The notes under the pieces are model-generated. The model had not been told where the DNA came from and ran no database searches. It worked only from the letters and a program-made list of their open reading frames with translations. From JANQJA01 sp047947185 (lineage in GTDB: Bacteria > Pseudomonadota > Gammaproteobacteria > Pseudomonadales > Azotimanducaceae): a stretch of 64,000 nucleotides of DNA. Numbering within the stretch: position 1 is the first letter of the stretch; the number at the start of each line of letters is the position of its first letter. The stretch covers positions 1,054,001 through 1,118,000 of the forward strand of contig CP170502.1 of assembly GCA_047947185.1 (NCBI GenBank), given 5' to 3'. The position numbers and the translations under genes were made by a program. Below are positions 8,651 through 17,527 of the stretch, piece after piece.

Positions 8651-10761
8651 ACCTGGGTGAGGAGGGGCTCAGACGGGATGGTCAAACGCAGTCGGCCCGA
8701 TTGCCCGTGGTACAGTTGGTCAGCAGCAACGTCAGTGAAATTGGAGTAAATAAGAAAGAACGGCTCGGAACTGGTCATACCCGTCTGGTCATCACTGGCC
8801 GTCATCACCTCACCCCCCGCCAGCCAGCTCAGTGCGGCTGACGGTAGCTGGTCAGACTGAAACGGCACAATCCTGAGATCAGATACCGGGTGATTGGTCG
8901 CTTCACTGCCTACAAGCCGGACTTCTGCCCTGCTGATCTCATCAAAAAAGAGATTGGCAGCTTCATCCTGCGGCACCACGGCAGCGAAGCGGAACCTGGA
9001 CGGGTCGTACAACTGGCCAAGCGCTGCGCCTCTCGGCTGCCAGGCCCCAACCTGGTCACCCAGGCGAGGTGCTACCCACAAGCCGTCTGCCTTGGCCCGC
9101 AAGACCAGCGATGCCTGCCGTTCCTTCAGGTCAGCGAGCTGTCGGCTGAGTACGGCCTTTCGCTGGGCCAACGGCTCAAGATCGCTGACCCTCTGGCTGC
9201 TTGCCCACTGTTCAGTCGCCAGCAACTGCTGCCACTGGGCTGAAATGATCTCTATGTCGTTACCAATTTCCCAGTCCGCGAGGCGCACCAGTGGTGTCCC
9301 TGCCGTGACAAATGTACCACTTTGAACCAGCACCTCCTCCAGCACCCCGGAGACATCGTTAGTCACCATGACATGGGATTCAGCCTCGACAACACCGGGC
9401 ACACGAAAGCGATTTGGCAGTGGAATCACCGCTGTTAACAGCAAAACTGAGGCGATAATGCCGGTAGTCACGCCAACTGCCCTGGTCCTGGTTCGTTCAA
9501 TTCTGGGGCTGGTCGCAAGGTACTTGATGAGTTTGTAGGGCGGCACCATGACCCAGGTCACAACCAGAATCAGGACCATAATTACGCCCAGCAGCAGGTA
9601 CTTGTCTGCGACAAAAATAATGATTCCGGCAAACACCAGTACCCGATAGGCACCGCTGACGGCCCCATAGATGGTCAGCCACATGGCCTCCCTGTCTGAC
9701 TCGGCCACGGCAACCAGGTTCTTGACACCAAACAGGTATTTTTCCGAGAGGTATGCCCACTGCTTGCGCGCACGGGTGTACAGGTTCGGCAGGTCAGCGA
9801 GGTCAGACAGGATGTAGTAACCGTCAAATTTCAAGAGCGGGTTGGCATTAAAGATGATTGTCGACACTGACGCGACAAACATCATGTTATAGGCCAGGCT
9901 GTGAACAATTCCCGGGCCGGTATTGGCCCACACAAAGACGGCGAGGCCTGCGATAAAAACCTCCGTGATCATGCCGGCAGCACCCACCAGTGCCCGTTCA
10001 CCCCGGCTACGGAACGCCCAACTGGAGGTTGCATCCATATAGGGAAGCGGCGTAAAGACAAGCAACATCACCCCCATCACATGCACCTCACCGCCAAAAT
10101 GGCGACAGGTCACCGCATGGCCAAATTCATGCAGCGTCTTGATGAACACCATCCCTATATATAGAAGGAAGAGGTTACCCGGCGCCAGGATGCCCTGCGC
10201 CTCGTCGGTTGCCATCTCAAAATTGTCGAACACGACCTTAAGTGCCAACCCCACCACAGCAAACCACAACAGAGCACCTGCCCAGCCAAACAGGTGGCGA
10301 ACGTAGGGCTCAATACGCTGAAGAAACCGGTCCGGGTCCAGCAGCGGAATGCGAATAAACATGATAGCCAGCAGTTTCGACTGCAGTTCGCGCTGCTTGC
10401 GCTGGCGATAGCGCTCAAAAAACTGGTCGCTATTGGACGGGGTGTCATAAAACAGCAGGTTGGCGAAGTGCAGTTGGGTCAGCAGGCGTATGACTTCTTC
10501 CTGGCCAGGCGCACCCTCGGGATCCTGTTCGAGGGTCTGCATCCAGACTTCTTCAATGGTCTTGTCCGCGCGCAGTCGCGCGACAAAGTCATAGGCTGCG
10601 GGTCTAAGCCGGAAAAACTGGTTATTGAACGCGTCCTGCAGGACGTACCAGTCTTCGCCGCGGAACTTCTGGCGCCGACAGTGCACCGTGGGGCGCAGTG
10701 CAGCCTTGACACCGGCGACACGATGCCAGGATTCGCTGAATGTGGGGGCAATGACACTCAT
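8605..10761 (-). CDS. PqqD-like / M50 site-2 protease / HlyD membrane fusion protein
   Basis: The 718-residue inner-membrane protein has three parts. Residues about 30-105 look like a PqqD-type peptide-binding winged helix (FRLRPAAYDFVARL). Residues about 150-410 are a multi-span M50 metalloprotease core with zinc motif HEFGH (211-215) and second motif NANPLLKFDGYY (305-316). After a TM helix near 430-447, residues about 455-500 form a biotinyl/lipoyl HlyD hairpin half (VTNDVSGVLEEVLV, then GTFVTAGTPLVRL), with the partner half near 560-600. M50-HlyD fusions are known from other bacteria, including planctomycetes, usually without assigned function. The gene follows the GAF-HlyD gene by 9 nt. 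I infer that it binds the exported substrate, perhaps its N-terminal motif, and may cleave it, while connecting to the periplasmic adaptor. Confidence 0.85.
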   Translation of the reverse strand: MSVIAPTFSESWHRVAGVKAALRPTVHCRRQKFRGEDWYVLQDAFNNQFFRLRPAAYDFVARLRADKTIEEVWMQTLEQDPEGAPGQEEVIRLLTQLHFANLLFYDTPSNSDQFFERYRQRKQRELQSKLLAIMFIRIPLLDPDRFLQRIEPYVRHLFGWAGALLWFAVVGLALKVVFDNFEMATDEAQGILAPGNLFLLYIGMVFIKTLHEFGHAVTCRHFGGEVHVMGVMLLVFTPLPYMDATSSWAFRSRGERALVGAAGMITEVFIAGLAVFVWANTGPGIVHSLAYNMMFVASVSTIIFNANPLLKFDGYYILSDLADLPNLYTRARKQWAYLSEKYLFGVKNLVAVAESDREAMWLTIYGAVSGAYRVLVFAGIIIFVADKYLLLGVIMVLILVVTWVMVPPYKLIKYLATSPRIERTRTRAVGVTTGIIASVLLLTAVIPLPNRFRVPGVVEAESHVMVTNDVSGVLEEVLVQSGTFVTAGTPLVRLADWEIGNDIEIISAQWQQLLATEQWASSQRVSDLEPLAQRKAVLSRQLADLKERQASLVLRAKADGLWVAPRLGDQVGAWQPRGAALGQLYDPSRFRFAAVVPQDEAANLFFDEISRAEVRLVGSEATNHPVSDLRIVPFQSDQLPSAALSWLAGGEVMTASDDQTGMTSSEPFFLIYSNFTDVAADQLYHGQSGRLRLTIPSEPLLTQVWRAFRQLLQKRYQL

Positions 10762-10770
10762 TTTTCCGGC

Positions 10771-12615
10771 CTACCACCACAGCAGCATGCGGAAAAAATT
10801 GACCGTTCGATGCGTCAGTATCCAGAGCACATTGCGCTGACCGACATCAACCTTGGCAACACCGCTCATCCCGGGGCGCCACCAGTTGGCAGCTTCAGTC
10901 TCAAGCTCGGCACGCAACATGAACACGTTACCCTGTTCCTTGGTAACAGCCGCCGGGTCAACCTCAACCACCCGGAACGGAAATTTCTGGTCGGGACGAC
11001 TCACGAACGCAATTTCCCCGGTCCGGTCAACCGCCACCTCGTGGATATCGCGCTCCGCAACATCCAGTTCTACATACATATCCCTGATATCCGCCAGCTT
11101 GAACAGGATATCGCCCTTGCGTACGGGGGCGCCCAGCATCTCCTTCAGATCACCTTCAACCACTACACCGTCAAAAGGCGCAACCATGGTTGCGTTGTTG
11201 ATGTGGTACCTGACCTTGTCGAGTTCAGCTTCCGACTGCGCAACCAGGGCCTGGGCAATTCGCATGTCCGCAAGCGCACCCTGTGCCCTGGCTTTTTCCA
11301 TCTCCCTGGAATATCGCGAGATATCAGCGAGCGCCATCGCCTCTTCGAGTCGCAGTTCACGGGTATCAAGGCTCAGCAGCAGGGTACCCTGCTGCACCAG
11401 GTCACCAACACCAACCTCCACCTGGTCAACGTACCCGTCTATAGGTGCCGGGATGTACGCCACTGCATCAGTTTTGAGGATAAATGGCGCCTCAACCCGA
11501 TACTGCAGTGAACCAAACAGCACAAACATCAGTGCCAGGCTAACCACAATACCCACCGCCTTGGCAAAGGTGTGCTCAACGCCAAGGAACCAGCTGAGTT
11601 TTTCCCGGCACCAGGTGCCAAACCGGGCACCAAGCCAGCGGTCGTAACGCCGCAGTTGCCACAAATGGCGGGTTGCCTGGTCAACAATCAGGCGAAGACC
11701 GCGGATTTCCTCGTCAACAAACGGTTTACCCTCACGCTCCAGCGTGATGACACCCGTGCCGCCGTCATCAATCCGAATGGGCAGTGAAAGCACATGTCCC
11801 AGGCCCTGTTCGCGGGCGTACTGTTCATGGTCCCGCGTTACTGCCTGTGTCTCGGCCGGTTTTGGCCAGGCAATCTCCTCATCCTGGTCGAAAGCCTCTT
11901 CCATCGCCGCTTCCAGTAATCGAACCGCTGCCATGCGCTTCTCAAACTTTTCCATATGGGAAATGGCCTGCACCCGGATGTAGGCGTCATCGAGCCATCC
12001 CAAACTGACCCTGTCACACTCGTGCCGTGCGGCAATTTCATTACACAGGGTCATGGCTGCGCTCATGAACCGGTCACATTCATTAAGGAGCGACATCAGG
12101 TCGATGGCTTCGGCAAACTGGACTACATCACCCCGTGCCTGCTGCAACATGCGGGCATGGAGGTAAAACACGGGGATATCCATCAACAGCTGCAGGCGCT
12201 CGCCAAGCTGCGTCAGCTCCTGGCCGCCCAGTCCCGGGATAAAAAATACCATCGAGGCACCCGGCTGGGTCTCGCCCAGATCAAGCTGGAATCCGATACA
12301 GCCTGTGCCTTCAGTTGCCGGCTCAACAATTACCTCAAGGTCCCGCGTCTGGCGCGCAACCGCAACTGCACGCCTGATGTCAGGCGACTCCTGGGCAAGA
12401 CTCATCTTGTTTTTTGGCCAGGTGCCAAGCCGTCGCCATTCATCTTTTTCTGCGTCCCGAACCAGCAATATCACCAGTTGGGCAAGCGAATAGTTGCCAA
12501 AACACTCCAGCAGCCGGGGCCAGAACTCGGCCGGGGCGCCAGCAAACTGGCGCATCTCGCGCAGCTCTTTCAGCCAGGACTGGACATCGCGCTGGCGGGT
12601 TTCAATGACGCTCAT
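10771..12615 (-). CDS. GAF domain - TM - HlyD adaptor protein
   Basis: The 614-residue protein has a cytoplasmic N-terminal part with a GAF domain (about residues 165-320, ending DEEIRGLRLIVDQATRHL). A single TM helix follows (about 353-370, VGIVVSLALMFVLFGSL), then a periplasmic HlyD/RND-type adaptor: lipoyl half AYIPAPIDGYVDQVEVGVGD (386-405), a coiled coil, the second half ATMVAPFDGVVVEGDL, and a beta-barrel region ending RPGMSGVAKV. The start overlaps the upstream stop as TAATG, so translation is coupled. GAF domains usually sense small ligands or bind partner proteins. Here the fusion suggests that export is gated by a cytoplasmic signal, which is inference. Confidence 0.85.
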   Translation of the reverse strand: MSVIETRQRDVQSWLKELREMRQFAGAPAEFWPRLLECFGNYSLAQLVILLVRDAEKDEWRRLGTWPKNKMSLAQESPDIRRAVAVARQTRDLEVIVEPATEGTGCIGFQLDLGETQPGASMVFFIPGLGGQELTQLGERLQLLMDIPVFYLHARMLQQARGDVVQFAEAIDLMSLLNECDRFMSAAMTLCNEIAARHECDRVSLGWLDDAYIRVQAISHMEKFEKRMAAVRLLEAAMEEAFDQDEEIAWPKPAETQAVTRDHEQYAREQGLGHVLSLPIRIDDGGTGVITLEREGKPFVDEEIRGLRLIVDQATRHLWQLRRYDRWLGARFGTWCREKLSWFLGVEHTFAKAVGIVVSLALMFVLFGSLQYRVEAPFILKTDAVAYIPAPIDGYVDQVEVGVGDLVQQGTLLLSLDTRELRLEEAMALADISRYSREMEKARAQGALADMRIAQALVAQSEAELDKVRYHINNATMVAPFDGVVVEGDLKEMLGAPVRKGDILFKLADIRDMYVELDVAERDIHEVAVDRTGEIAFVSRPDQKFPFRVVEVDPAAVTKEQGNVFMLRAELETEAANWWRPGMSGVAKVDVGQRNVLWILTHRTVNFFRMLLWW

Positions 12616-13454
12616 TAATCACTACCGCTCAACGCTTGTGGGTCGAGGGTGACATAACCCGGTACACCGGGTTTGACGACACCACCAGGATTGTCGAACT
12701 GCAACCGAACACGGAGCAGCCCACTGGCCGGGTCTACAACCGGGGCAACATAAACCACGCTGGCTTCACCACTCAGCCCACCCACCCCGGCCGGTATCTC
12801 GAAAGGCAACGGCGTATTTTCAGACAGAAGACGCCCCACCGGCTCCTCAATATTGCAGACCAGGAAACCACGGGTGACATCAACCAGTTGCAGCAGCGGC
12901 TGGTAAGCCTCACAGATTTCACCTTCATCCAGCATGACATCCACAATGGTGCCGTCGAACGGGGCTTTGAGGGTGCGCTGGGCCAGATTGGCCTGGGCAA
13001 GCTTGTGTTCAACCTCCTCACGCTGCTCAGCAATCACAAGCCGTCGATACTCAGCGAGAGAGGCGTTGTACTCGAGCTCCATCTTGTAAAGGTCTTCACG
13101 ACTCACTGAACCGGTTGACTCGAACAGCCCGCGCGTGGAATCAAGCAGTACCTTAAATGTTTCATTCTGGGCCCGGGCGGCTTCCAGGTCGGACTTGTCC
13201 TGCCAGATCAGGTATCTGCGCTCGACCTCCAGGGCCTCAACTTCATTTTCGAGTTCAACCAGCGGCGTACCCGCCGTGACCCTTCGTCCTTCCCGATGCA
13301 GGATTTTCACAATCCGGCCGGGAACGGTAAAACTCAGGGTTGCGTCCTTGAATGACTCGGTGACACAAACGGCATCAAGCGGTTCTGCTGTCGCAGGCAG
13401 GCCAAACACCAGGCAAACCGCCAGCGCGGCGGATGGATAGATCTTGTGCATCAT
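12615..13454 (-). CDS. Periplasmic HlyD/RND-type adaptor subunit
   Basis: The 279-residue protein has a cleavable signal peptide (hydrophobic SAALAVCLVFGLPATA, cleavage near residue 23). Lipoyl half-motifs follow at TVPGRIVKILHREGRRVTAG and KAPFDGTIVDVMLDEGE, flanking a coiled-coil hairpin of about 100 residues, then a beta-barrel and the RND-adaptor signature VKPGVPGYVTL. The upstream TolC gene ends in TAA directly next to this ATG. Because the other two HlyD-bearing proteins of the operon are membrane-anchored, this one probably forms the soluble periplasmic part of the conduit to the TolC-like channel. Confidence 0.85.
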   Translation of the reverse strand: MMHKIYPSAALAVCLVFGLPATAEPLDAVCVTESFKDATLSFTVPGRIVKILHREGRRVTAGTPLVELENEVEALEVERRYLIWQDKSDLEAARAQNETFKVLLDSTRGLFESTGSVSREDLYKMELEYNASLAEYRRLVIAEQREEVEHKLAQANLAQRTLKAPFDGTIVDVMLDEGEICEAYQPLLQLVDVTRGFLVCNIEEPVGRLLSENTPLPFEIPAGVGGLSGEASVVYVAPVVDPASGLLRVRLQFDNPGGVVKPGVPGYVTLDPQALSGSD

Positions 13455-15830
13455 TTACTTTTCCAGCTGAAAACGCTTCAGCAGCGTACCGTCAGACAGC
13501 CCGAGTCCTATGCTTGCCTTTTGCAGGTTGATCTTGCTTTCAAGGTCCATTTCCATAACCCTGTTCATCCTCTCTTCAAGCTCCAGCAGGTCACGGCTGT
13601 TGCTCTGTCCTGCCTCAAACCGGGCAATTTCCACGGCCAGCAGTCGCTCGTTGGTTTCCCTCACCATGGATAATTCACCAACCTGTTCCAGCGCCGAGCG
13701 GATGTTACTGAGCGCCGTGTCTACACTGTTATAGATCGCAACTTCAGCGGCCTTGATTTCCAGCAGCGCCTGGTGCTTGCGCAGGTTGGCCGCAGAGAGT
13801 TCACCTTTCGCCTTGCGGTTGCCCAGCAGCGGCATCTTGAACTCCAGGCCAACAAACAGGGTTTCATGCTGCCTGTCCCAGACGTCATCCCAGGAATTCC
13901 CGGTTGTGTCCGCCAGGCCATTCAGGCCATAGCTCGCCACCAGGTCCAACTGGGGCAGTTTGTTGTTTCGGGCGTAACGTACCTTCACATCTTCCGCCTC
14001 TGCCCGCAGGATACTCGCGAGGTATTCCGGTCGATGCCTGAACGCATCTTCCAGCACGGCCACGCGGTCCAGTCCTGCGACACTTGTCTCGAGACTTGTC
14101 TCAAGCACCATGGGCAGGCTGGATTCGCCCGCACGACTGGCTATCAGGCGGTGCATCTCGTTGCGGGCGGCCAGAAGTTCCTGCTGCGCGGTCAGAAACT
14201 GTACGCGTCGTTGTGCCAGTGCCGATTCAGCATCCAGCACTGTCGTTTCGGCACTTCGACCAAACCGTTGACGCTCACGTTCATCCTTGACGACAGATTC
14301 TGCAATCTCAACCGAGCGTTTACGCAGGTCAGTTTTCTTCTCGGCAAGGTAAGCATCAAGATAGGCAGTAGCGGCCCCGGATATGGACTGCAGCAGCGCC
14401 TGGCGGAAGGTCTGCATTGCAATGCCTTCTTCCTTGCGCGCAACAATGATGGGGGCTTCAACCACCTTGCGGCCGCCGGCACCTTTGAGCACTGGCTGGG
14501 TCACCGAGAACCCGACATAACTCTTGTTTTCTTCACCCCGGATCGGGGCAGGCTGAATGTTGTTTTCCAGCGATCTCAGGTTGTAGGTCAGTTTCAGCCG
14601 GGCCCCTGTTGGCACCAGCCCCTCAACACCAACGCTGTAATCGTCATTCTGTTCAATAAACTCAGCAGCAAAGGACCTTCTGAATTCCTCCTCCGTTGTG
14701 TTGGGTGTGTTGCTGTCGGTATAGCGATAGCTAGCCATCAGCTCGGGTTCGTAAAGGGCGCGGGCACTGTCAACACCCGACTTGGCTATAGCCCACTCGA
14801 GCTTCTGGTACGCGACCCGATCGTTGTAGATGGCGACCAGGTGGAGGAAATCACGCAGGTTCAACTGGCTGCCCATCAGGCTGATCCCCTTGTCATCGGG
14901 ACTCGCAGTTACAAACATCTCGGCGCGTTCACCCAGTTCCTCTGTTGCGATATCCTGGTATTCGGCCAGTTGTTCCAGTACGGGTTTATATTCCCTGCCA
15001 GAAAAGATGTTCGTCAGCCTGAAAACCAGCGGGCGCTTCTCTTCCCCGTCTGCTTCAGTCCGGGGCACTGCAGGTGACGCCGGTTCTGCTGCCTCTGCCA
15101 CAACACTTTCAGGTTCTGGGGTCGCCGGCTTGTCGTCAGCGATAACTGGCGGTGTGTCCTGTTTTTCAATCACAACCGGCGCTTCTGCCACCACCGGCAT
15201 TGGTTCAACCGCCTGGGTCCGGGGAACGGCAGGTGGTTTGCTCTCCGACCGGGCTTCCACGGGGTCCTGCCCGGATTCCCTTGCGGCCGCAGCCCGCTGC
15301 CTTGCTGCTGCGCGCTGTTCCGCCTCGTATTCCGGTGTACCCTGCAGCAGGTAACCACGAACAGAGTTTCGCAGGCGCCCGAAGAAGCCGGGGGACTCTG
15401 AATCGGTATCTGTTGCAATCTGGGTACTCGTATCAGCAATTTCCGCTATGGCTTCCGTTTCTGCCTCATCAGATTTTGCCGCGCCCTCAATATCAGCAAC
15501 ATCCGTTGCCGACTCAGTGCTTGCCTCGATGCCGGATTCCGCGGGCATGACTGCCGCGACCGATTGCGCTGCAGCTGGCGCGGCTTCGGATGGGTCGGCC
15601 TGCTGAACTTCACTCACGGTTTGCACTACACTGTCAGTGGCCGCCACCCGGCTTGCGCTGAGTTCAGCAAAGGCAGAAGCTGGCAGGGGCGTTATGTCAC
15701 GATACCGGTCTGCCAGCAGGACGTCATCACCAAATATATCCGCCGCTGACGCCATCAACGGGGAAGCGCTGACAAGTGCCAACAGCCACAGGGTCTTGCG
15801 CTCTGCAATTCTCAATCTCACGTCCTTCAC
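13455..15830 (-). CDS. TolC family outer-membrane channel with long acidic N-terminal extension
   Basis: The 791-residue protein starts at a GTG and has a signal peptide (LWLLALVSASPLMASA). Residues about 30-270 are low complexity, rich in Ala, Glu, Pro, Asp and Val, and probably disordered. Residues about 330-790 form a TolC-like outer-membrane efflux protein with two OEP repeats: coiled-coil segments such as DAESALAQRRVQFLTAQQEL and ELSAANLRKHQALLEIKAAE, and strand segments such as SYVGFSVTQPVL and ETLFVGLEFKMPLLGN. Typical TolC proteins are about 450-500 residues, so the extension adds over half again. It is followed without a gap by the HlyD gene and preceded by 23 nt to the lipoprotein gene. 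It most likely forms the exit duct for the giant protein. Confidence 0.88.
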   Translation of the reverse strand: MKDVRLRIAERKTLWLLALVSASPLMASAADIFGDDVLLADRYRDITPLPASAFAELSASRVAATDSVVQTVSEVQQADPSEAAPAAAQSVAAVMPAESGIEASTESATDVADIEGAAKSDEAETEAIAEIADTSTQIATDTDSESPGFFGRLRNSVRGYLLQGTPEYEAEQRAAARQRAAAARESGQDPVEARSESKPPAVPRTQAVEPMPVVAEAPVVIEKQDTPPVIADDKPATPEPESVVAEAAEPASPAVPRTEADGEEKRPLVFRLTNIFSGREYKPVLEQLAEYQDIATEELGERAEMFVTASPDDKGISLMGSQLNLRDFLHLVAIYNDRVAYQKLEWAIAKSGVDSARALYEPELMASYRYTDSNTPNTTEEEFRRSFAAEFIEQNDDYSVGVEGLVPTGARLKLTYNLRSLENNIQPAPIRGEENKSYVGFSVTQPVLKGAGGRKVVEAPIIVARKEEGIAMQTFRQALLQSISGAATAYLDAYLAEKKTDLRKRSVEIAESVVKDERERQRFGRSAETTVLDAESALAQRRVQFLTAQQELLAARNEMHRLIASRAGESSLPMVLETSLETSVAGLDRVAVLEDAFRHRPEYLASILRAEAEDVKVRYARNNKLPQLDLVASYGLNGLADTTGNSWDDVWDRQHETLFVGLEFKMPLLGNRKAKGELSAANLRKHQALLEIKAAEVAIYNSVDTALSNIRSALEQVGELSMVRETNERLLAVEIARFEAGQSNSRDLLELEERMNRVMEMDLESKINLQKASIGLGLSDGTLLKRFQLEK

Positions 15831-15853
15831 CTCATTCTTGGTGCTTCTTGCTG

Positions 15854-17371
15854 CTACTGTTGCAGTTCTTCATCACTCACAAAAAACAGCTTGTTCAGGA
15901 ACAGGCCTTCAGGATTTGTTGTCAGGATCAACATCGTATTTCGGAGTTCAGGTTCCCCGTTGCCTTCGTCAGGAATGACCTCCTCTTCGCTCAGGATCAC
16001 AAAACCTTCATAGGGATTGGGCGGCCCGCTGTTGCCGCCAAGCCCACCCGACCCCAGCGCAATCCGGATGCGGTAAGCATTTACCAGCGAACTGCTCTCA
16101 GTAATGGTGCCGGTAATCTGGGATAGTGAGGATAACAGAATCCCTTCGATTTGCGCGGCCCGTGGCAGAGTGGGTGGTGCGGACAAAAGGTTTGTCGGTG
16201 TAAGGGTCAGTGACGCCACATCATCGACGGGATTCAGTTCCTGCGCATCAACCGCGGCGATGTTTGCGCTGACCTCAAAATTACCAAAATCCGCGACCCC
16301 CACCGAAACGTCAAGTGAAGCCGTCGCACCGGCGGCAAGTTCAATATCCCAGAAGCCCGTGGCCTGATCATAATCGCCGGCACTGTTGTCGTCGCGGTAC
16401 ACCAGGCCGGATGGCAGTGGCAACAGGACTGTCGCCCGGACGTCCTGGTCGCCCGGGTTCGACACTTCCAGGGCAAGGTTCAGCAGGGAACCCGCGGGCG
16501 GGGAGACAACTGAAGCCGACAGCGTCAGGTTCAGGTCCACACTTCGCGCCGGGGCCGTAATCGAGACAACAGCTTCAGCGGTGCCGTCATTGACATCTTT
16601 GATGGTGTAGCTGAAAGAGTCATTACCCGCCATAAAAGAATCAGGCAGCGTATAAAGTATGACGTCATCGTCGAAGTTATCGGGTGTACCCCTGTTGTCG
16701 ATCGAAAGGTCGCCGCCCAGCACACTTCTTTCATCCACGTCAGAAATCTGAATGGGGTCGCCGTCAGGGTCGCGATCGTTGGCGAGCACCGCTATGCTGA
16801 GCGTTTCGCCGGCAACGCCGGTGGCATAGTCTCTCCCGGCAATCGGCTTGTTGTTCTCGGAGATACTGAAAAAGATCAGGTTGCTTTCATCCTGGTTGAT
16901 CCAGGTGCCGAGCGTCCGATCAATGGGCGAGTCGTCAAAATACAGCGGGGTCGCTTCCAGGATCAGGTTCCTGGTCTCGCCGCTTGCCCCAAGCCGCCAG
17001 GTAAAATCGAGATGTCGATCCGTCCGGTATTCACCGGTTACCGTCAGTGAACCTTGATTCTGCACCTCTTCGGTGGGCTTGTAGACCGTACCGGAGCCCA
17101 TCAGGTTGACCTGGTTGATGTTGTAAACACCTTCAGCTGCAATATCACCGGCCAGCATAAAAAACTGTCCTTCCTCCAGCAGCAGCAGTACTTCACTGCC
17201 ATCGAGAACGCCTGCAAAAATCCCGCTGGCGGCAAAACCACGATCCGCGATGGGAATCTCGTTGGACGCTGGATCAGCGCCGTTCCCGCCACCCCCGCAG
17301 GCGACAATAGACGCCGTGAGGAGCACACACACCAGCCGCCTGACGTGCACCATGACAAACAACTGGCTCAT
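15854..17371 (-). CDS. Lipoprotein with cadherin/Ig-like and DUF11-like domains
   Basis: The 505-residue protein has a signal peptide with lipobox IVAC (Cys near residue 25) followed by a Gly run. The start ATG at 17371 has a GGAAG ribosome site. Residues about 35-170 are beta-rich with no clear family. Residues about 185-275 read as a Big/cadherin-like module (AVLANDRDPDGDPIQI ... NDSFSYTIKDVNDGTAEA). Residues about 285-375 resemble a DUF11/CARDB repeat (SPPAGSLLNLALEVSNPGDQ). The C-terminal part is unassigned. The 23-nt gap to the TolC gene puts it in the secretion operon. I infer an outer-membrane-attached accessory, perhaps an anchor or chaperone for the giant protein outside the cell. 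Confidence 0.75.
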   Translation of the reverse strand: MSQLFVMVHVRRLVCVLLTASIVACGGGGNGADPASNEIPIADRGFAASGIFAGVLDGSEVLLLLEEGQFFMLAGDIAAEGVYNINQVNLMGSGTVYKPTEEVQNQGSLTVTGEYRTDRHLDFTWRLGASGETRNLILEATPLYFDDSPIDRTLGTWINQDESNLIFFSISENNKPIAGRDYATGVAGETLSIAVLANDRDPDGDPIQISDVDERSVLGGDLSIDNRGTPDNFDDDVILYTLPDSFMAGNDSFSYTIKDVNDGTAEAVVSITAPARSVDLNLTLSASVVSPPAGSLLNLALEVSNPGDQDVRATVLLPLPSGLVYRDDNSAGDYDQATGFWDIELAAGATASLDVSVGVADFGNFEVSANIAAVDAQELNPVDDVASLTLTPTNLLSAPPTLPRAAQIEGILLSSLSQITGTITESSSLVNAYRIRIALGSGGLGGNSGPPNPYEGFVILSEEEVIPDEGNGEPELRNTMLILTTNPEGLFLNKLFFVSDEELQQ

Positions 17372-17527
17372 GAGATCTTCCGGGGCCAGTTGAGGATGTG
17401 AAACACTGGCTTTTTGGTTGACAAGACAAACACTTCCGTGAACTTCCTACAAACAGCGTGAGGACAGAGACAATCTACAGCAACCGGAGGCCAATGGCGA
17501 TGACCAGGCAGGAATGCTGGCCAGAAA

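Noticed and set aside
10294..15077. Long plus-strand ORFs 10294-11511 (405 codons) and 13773-15077 (434 codons)
   Set aside because: They lie opposite the M50-HlyD, GAF-HlyD and TolC genes, whose frames carry clear family motifs; the antisense products have none.
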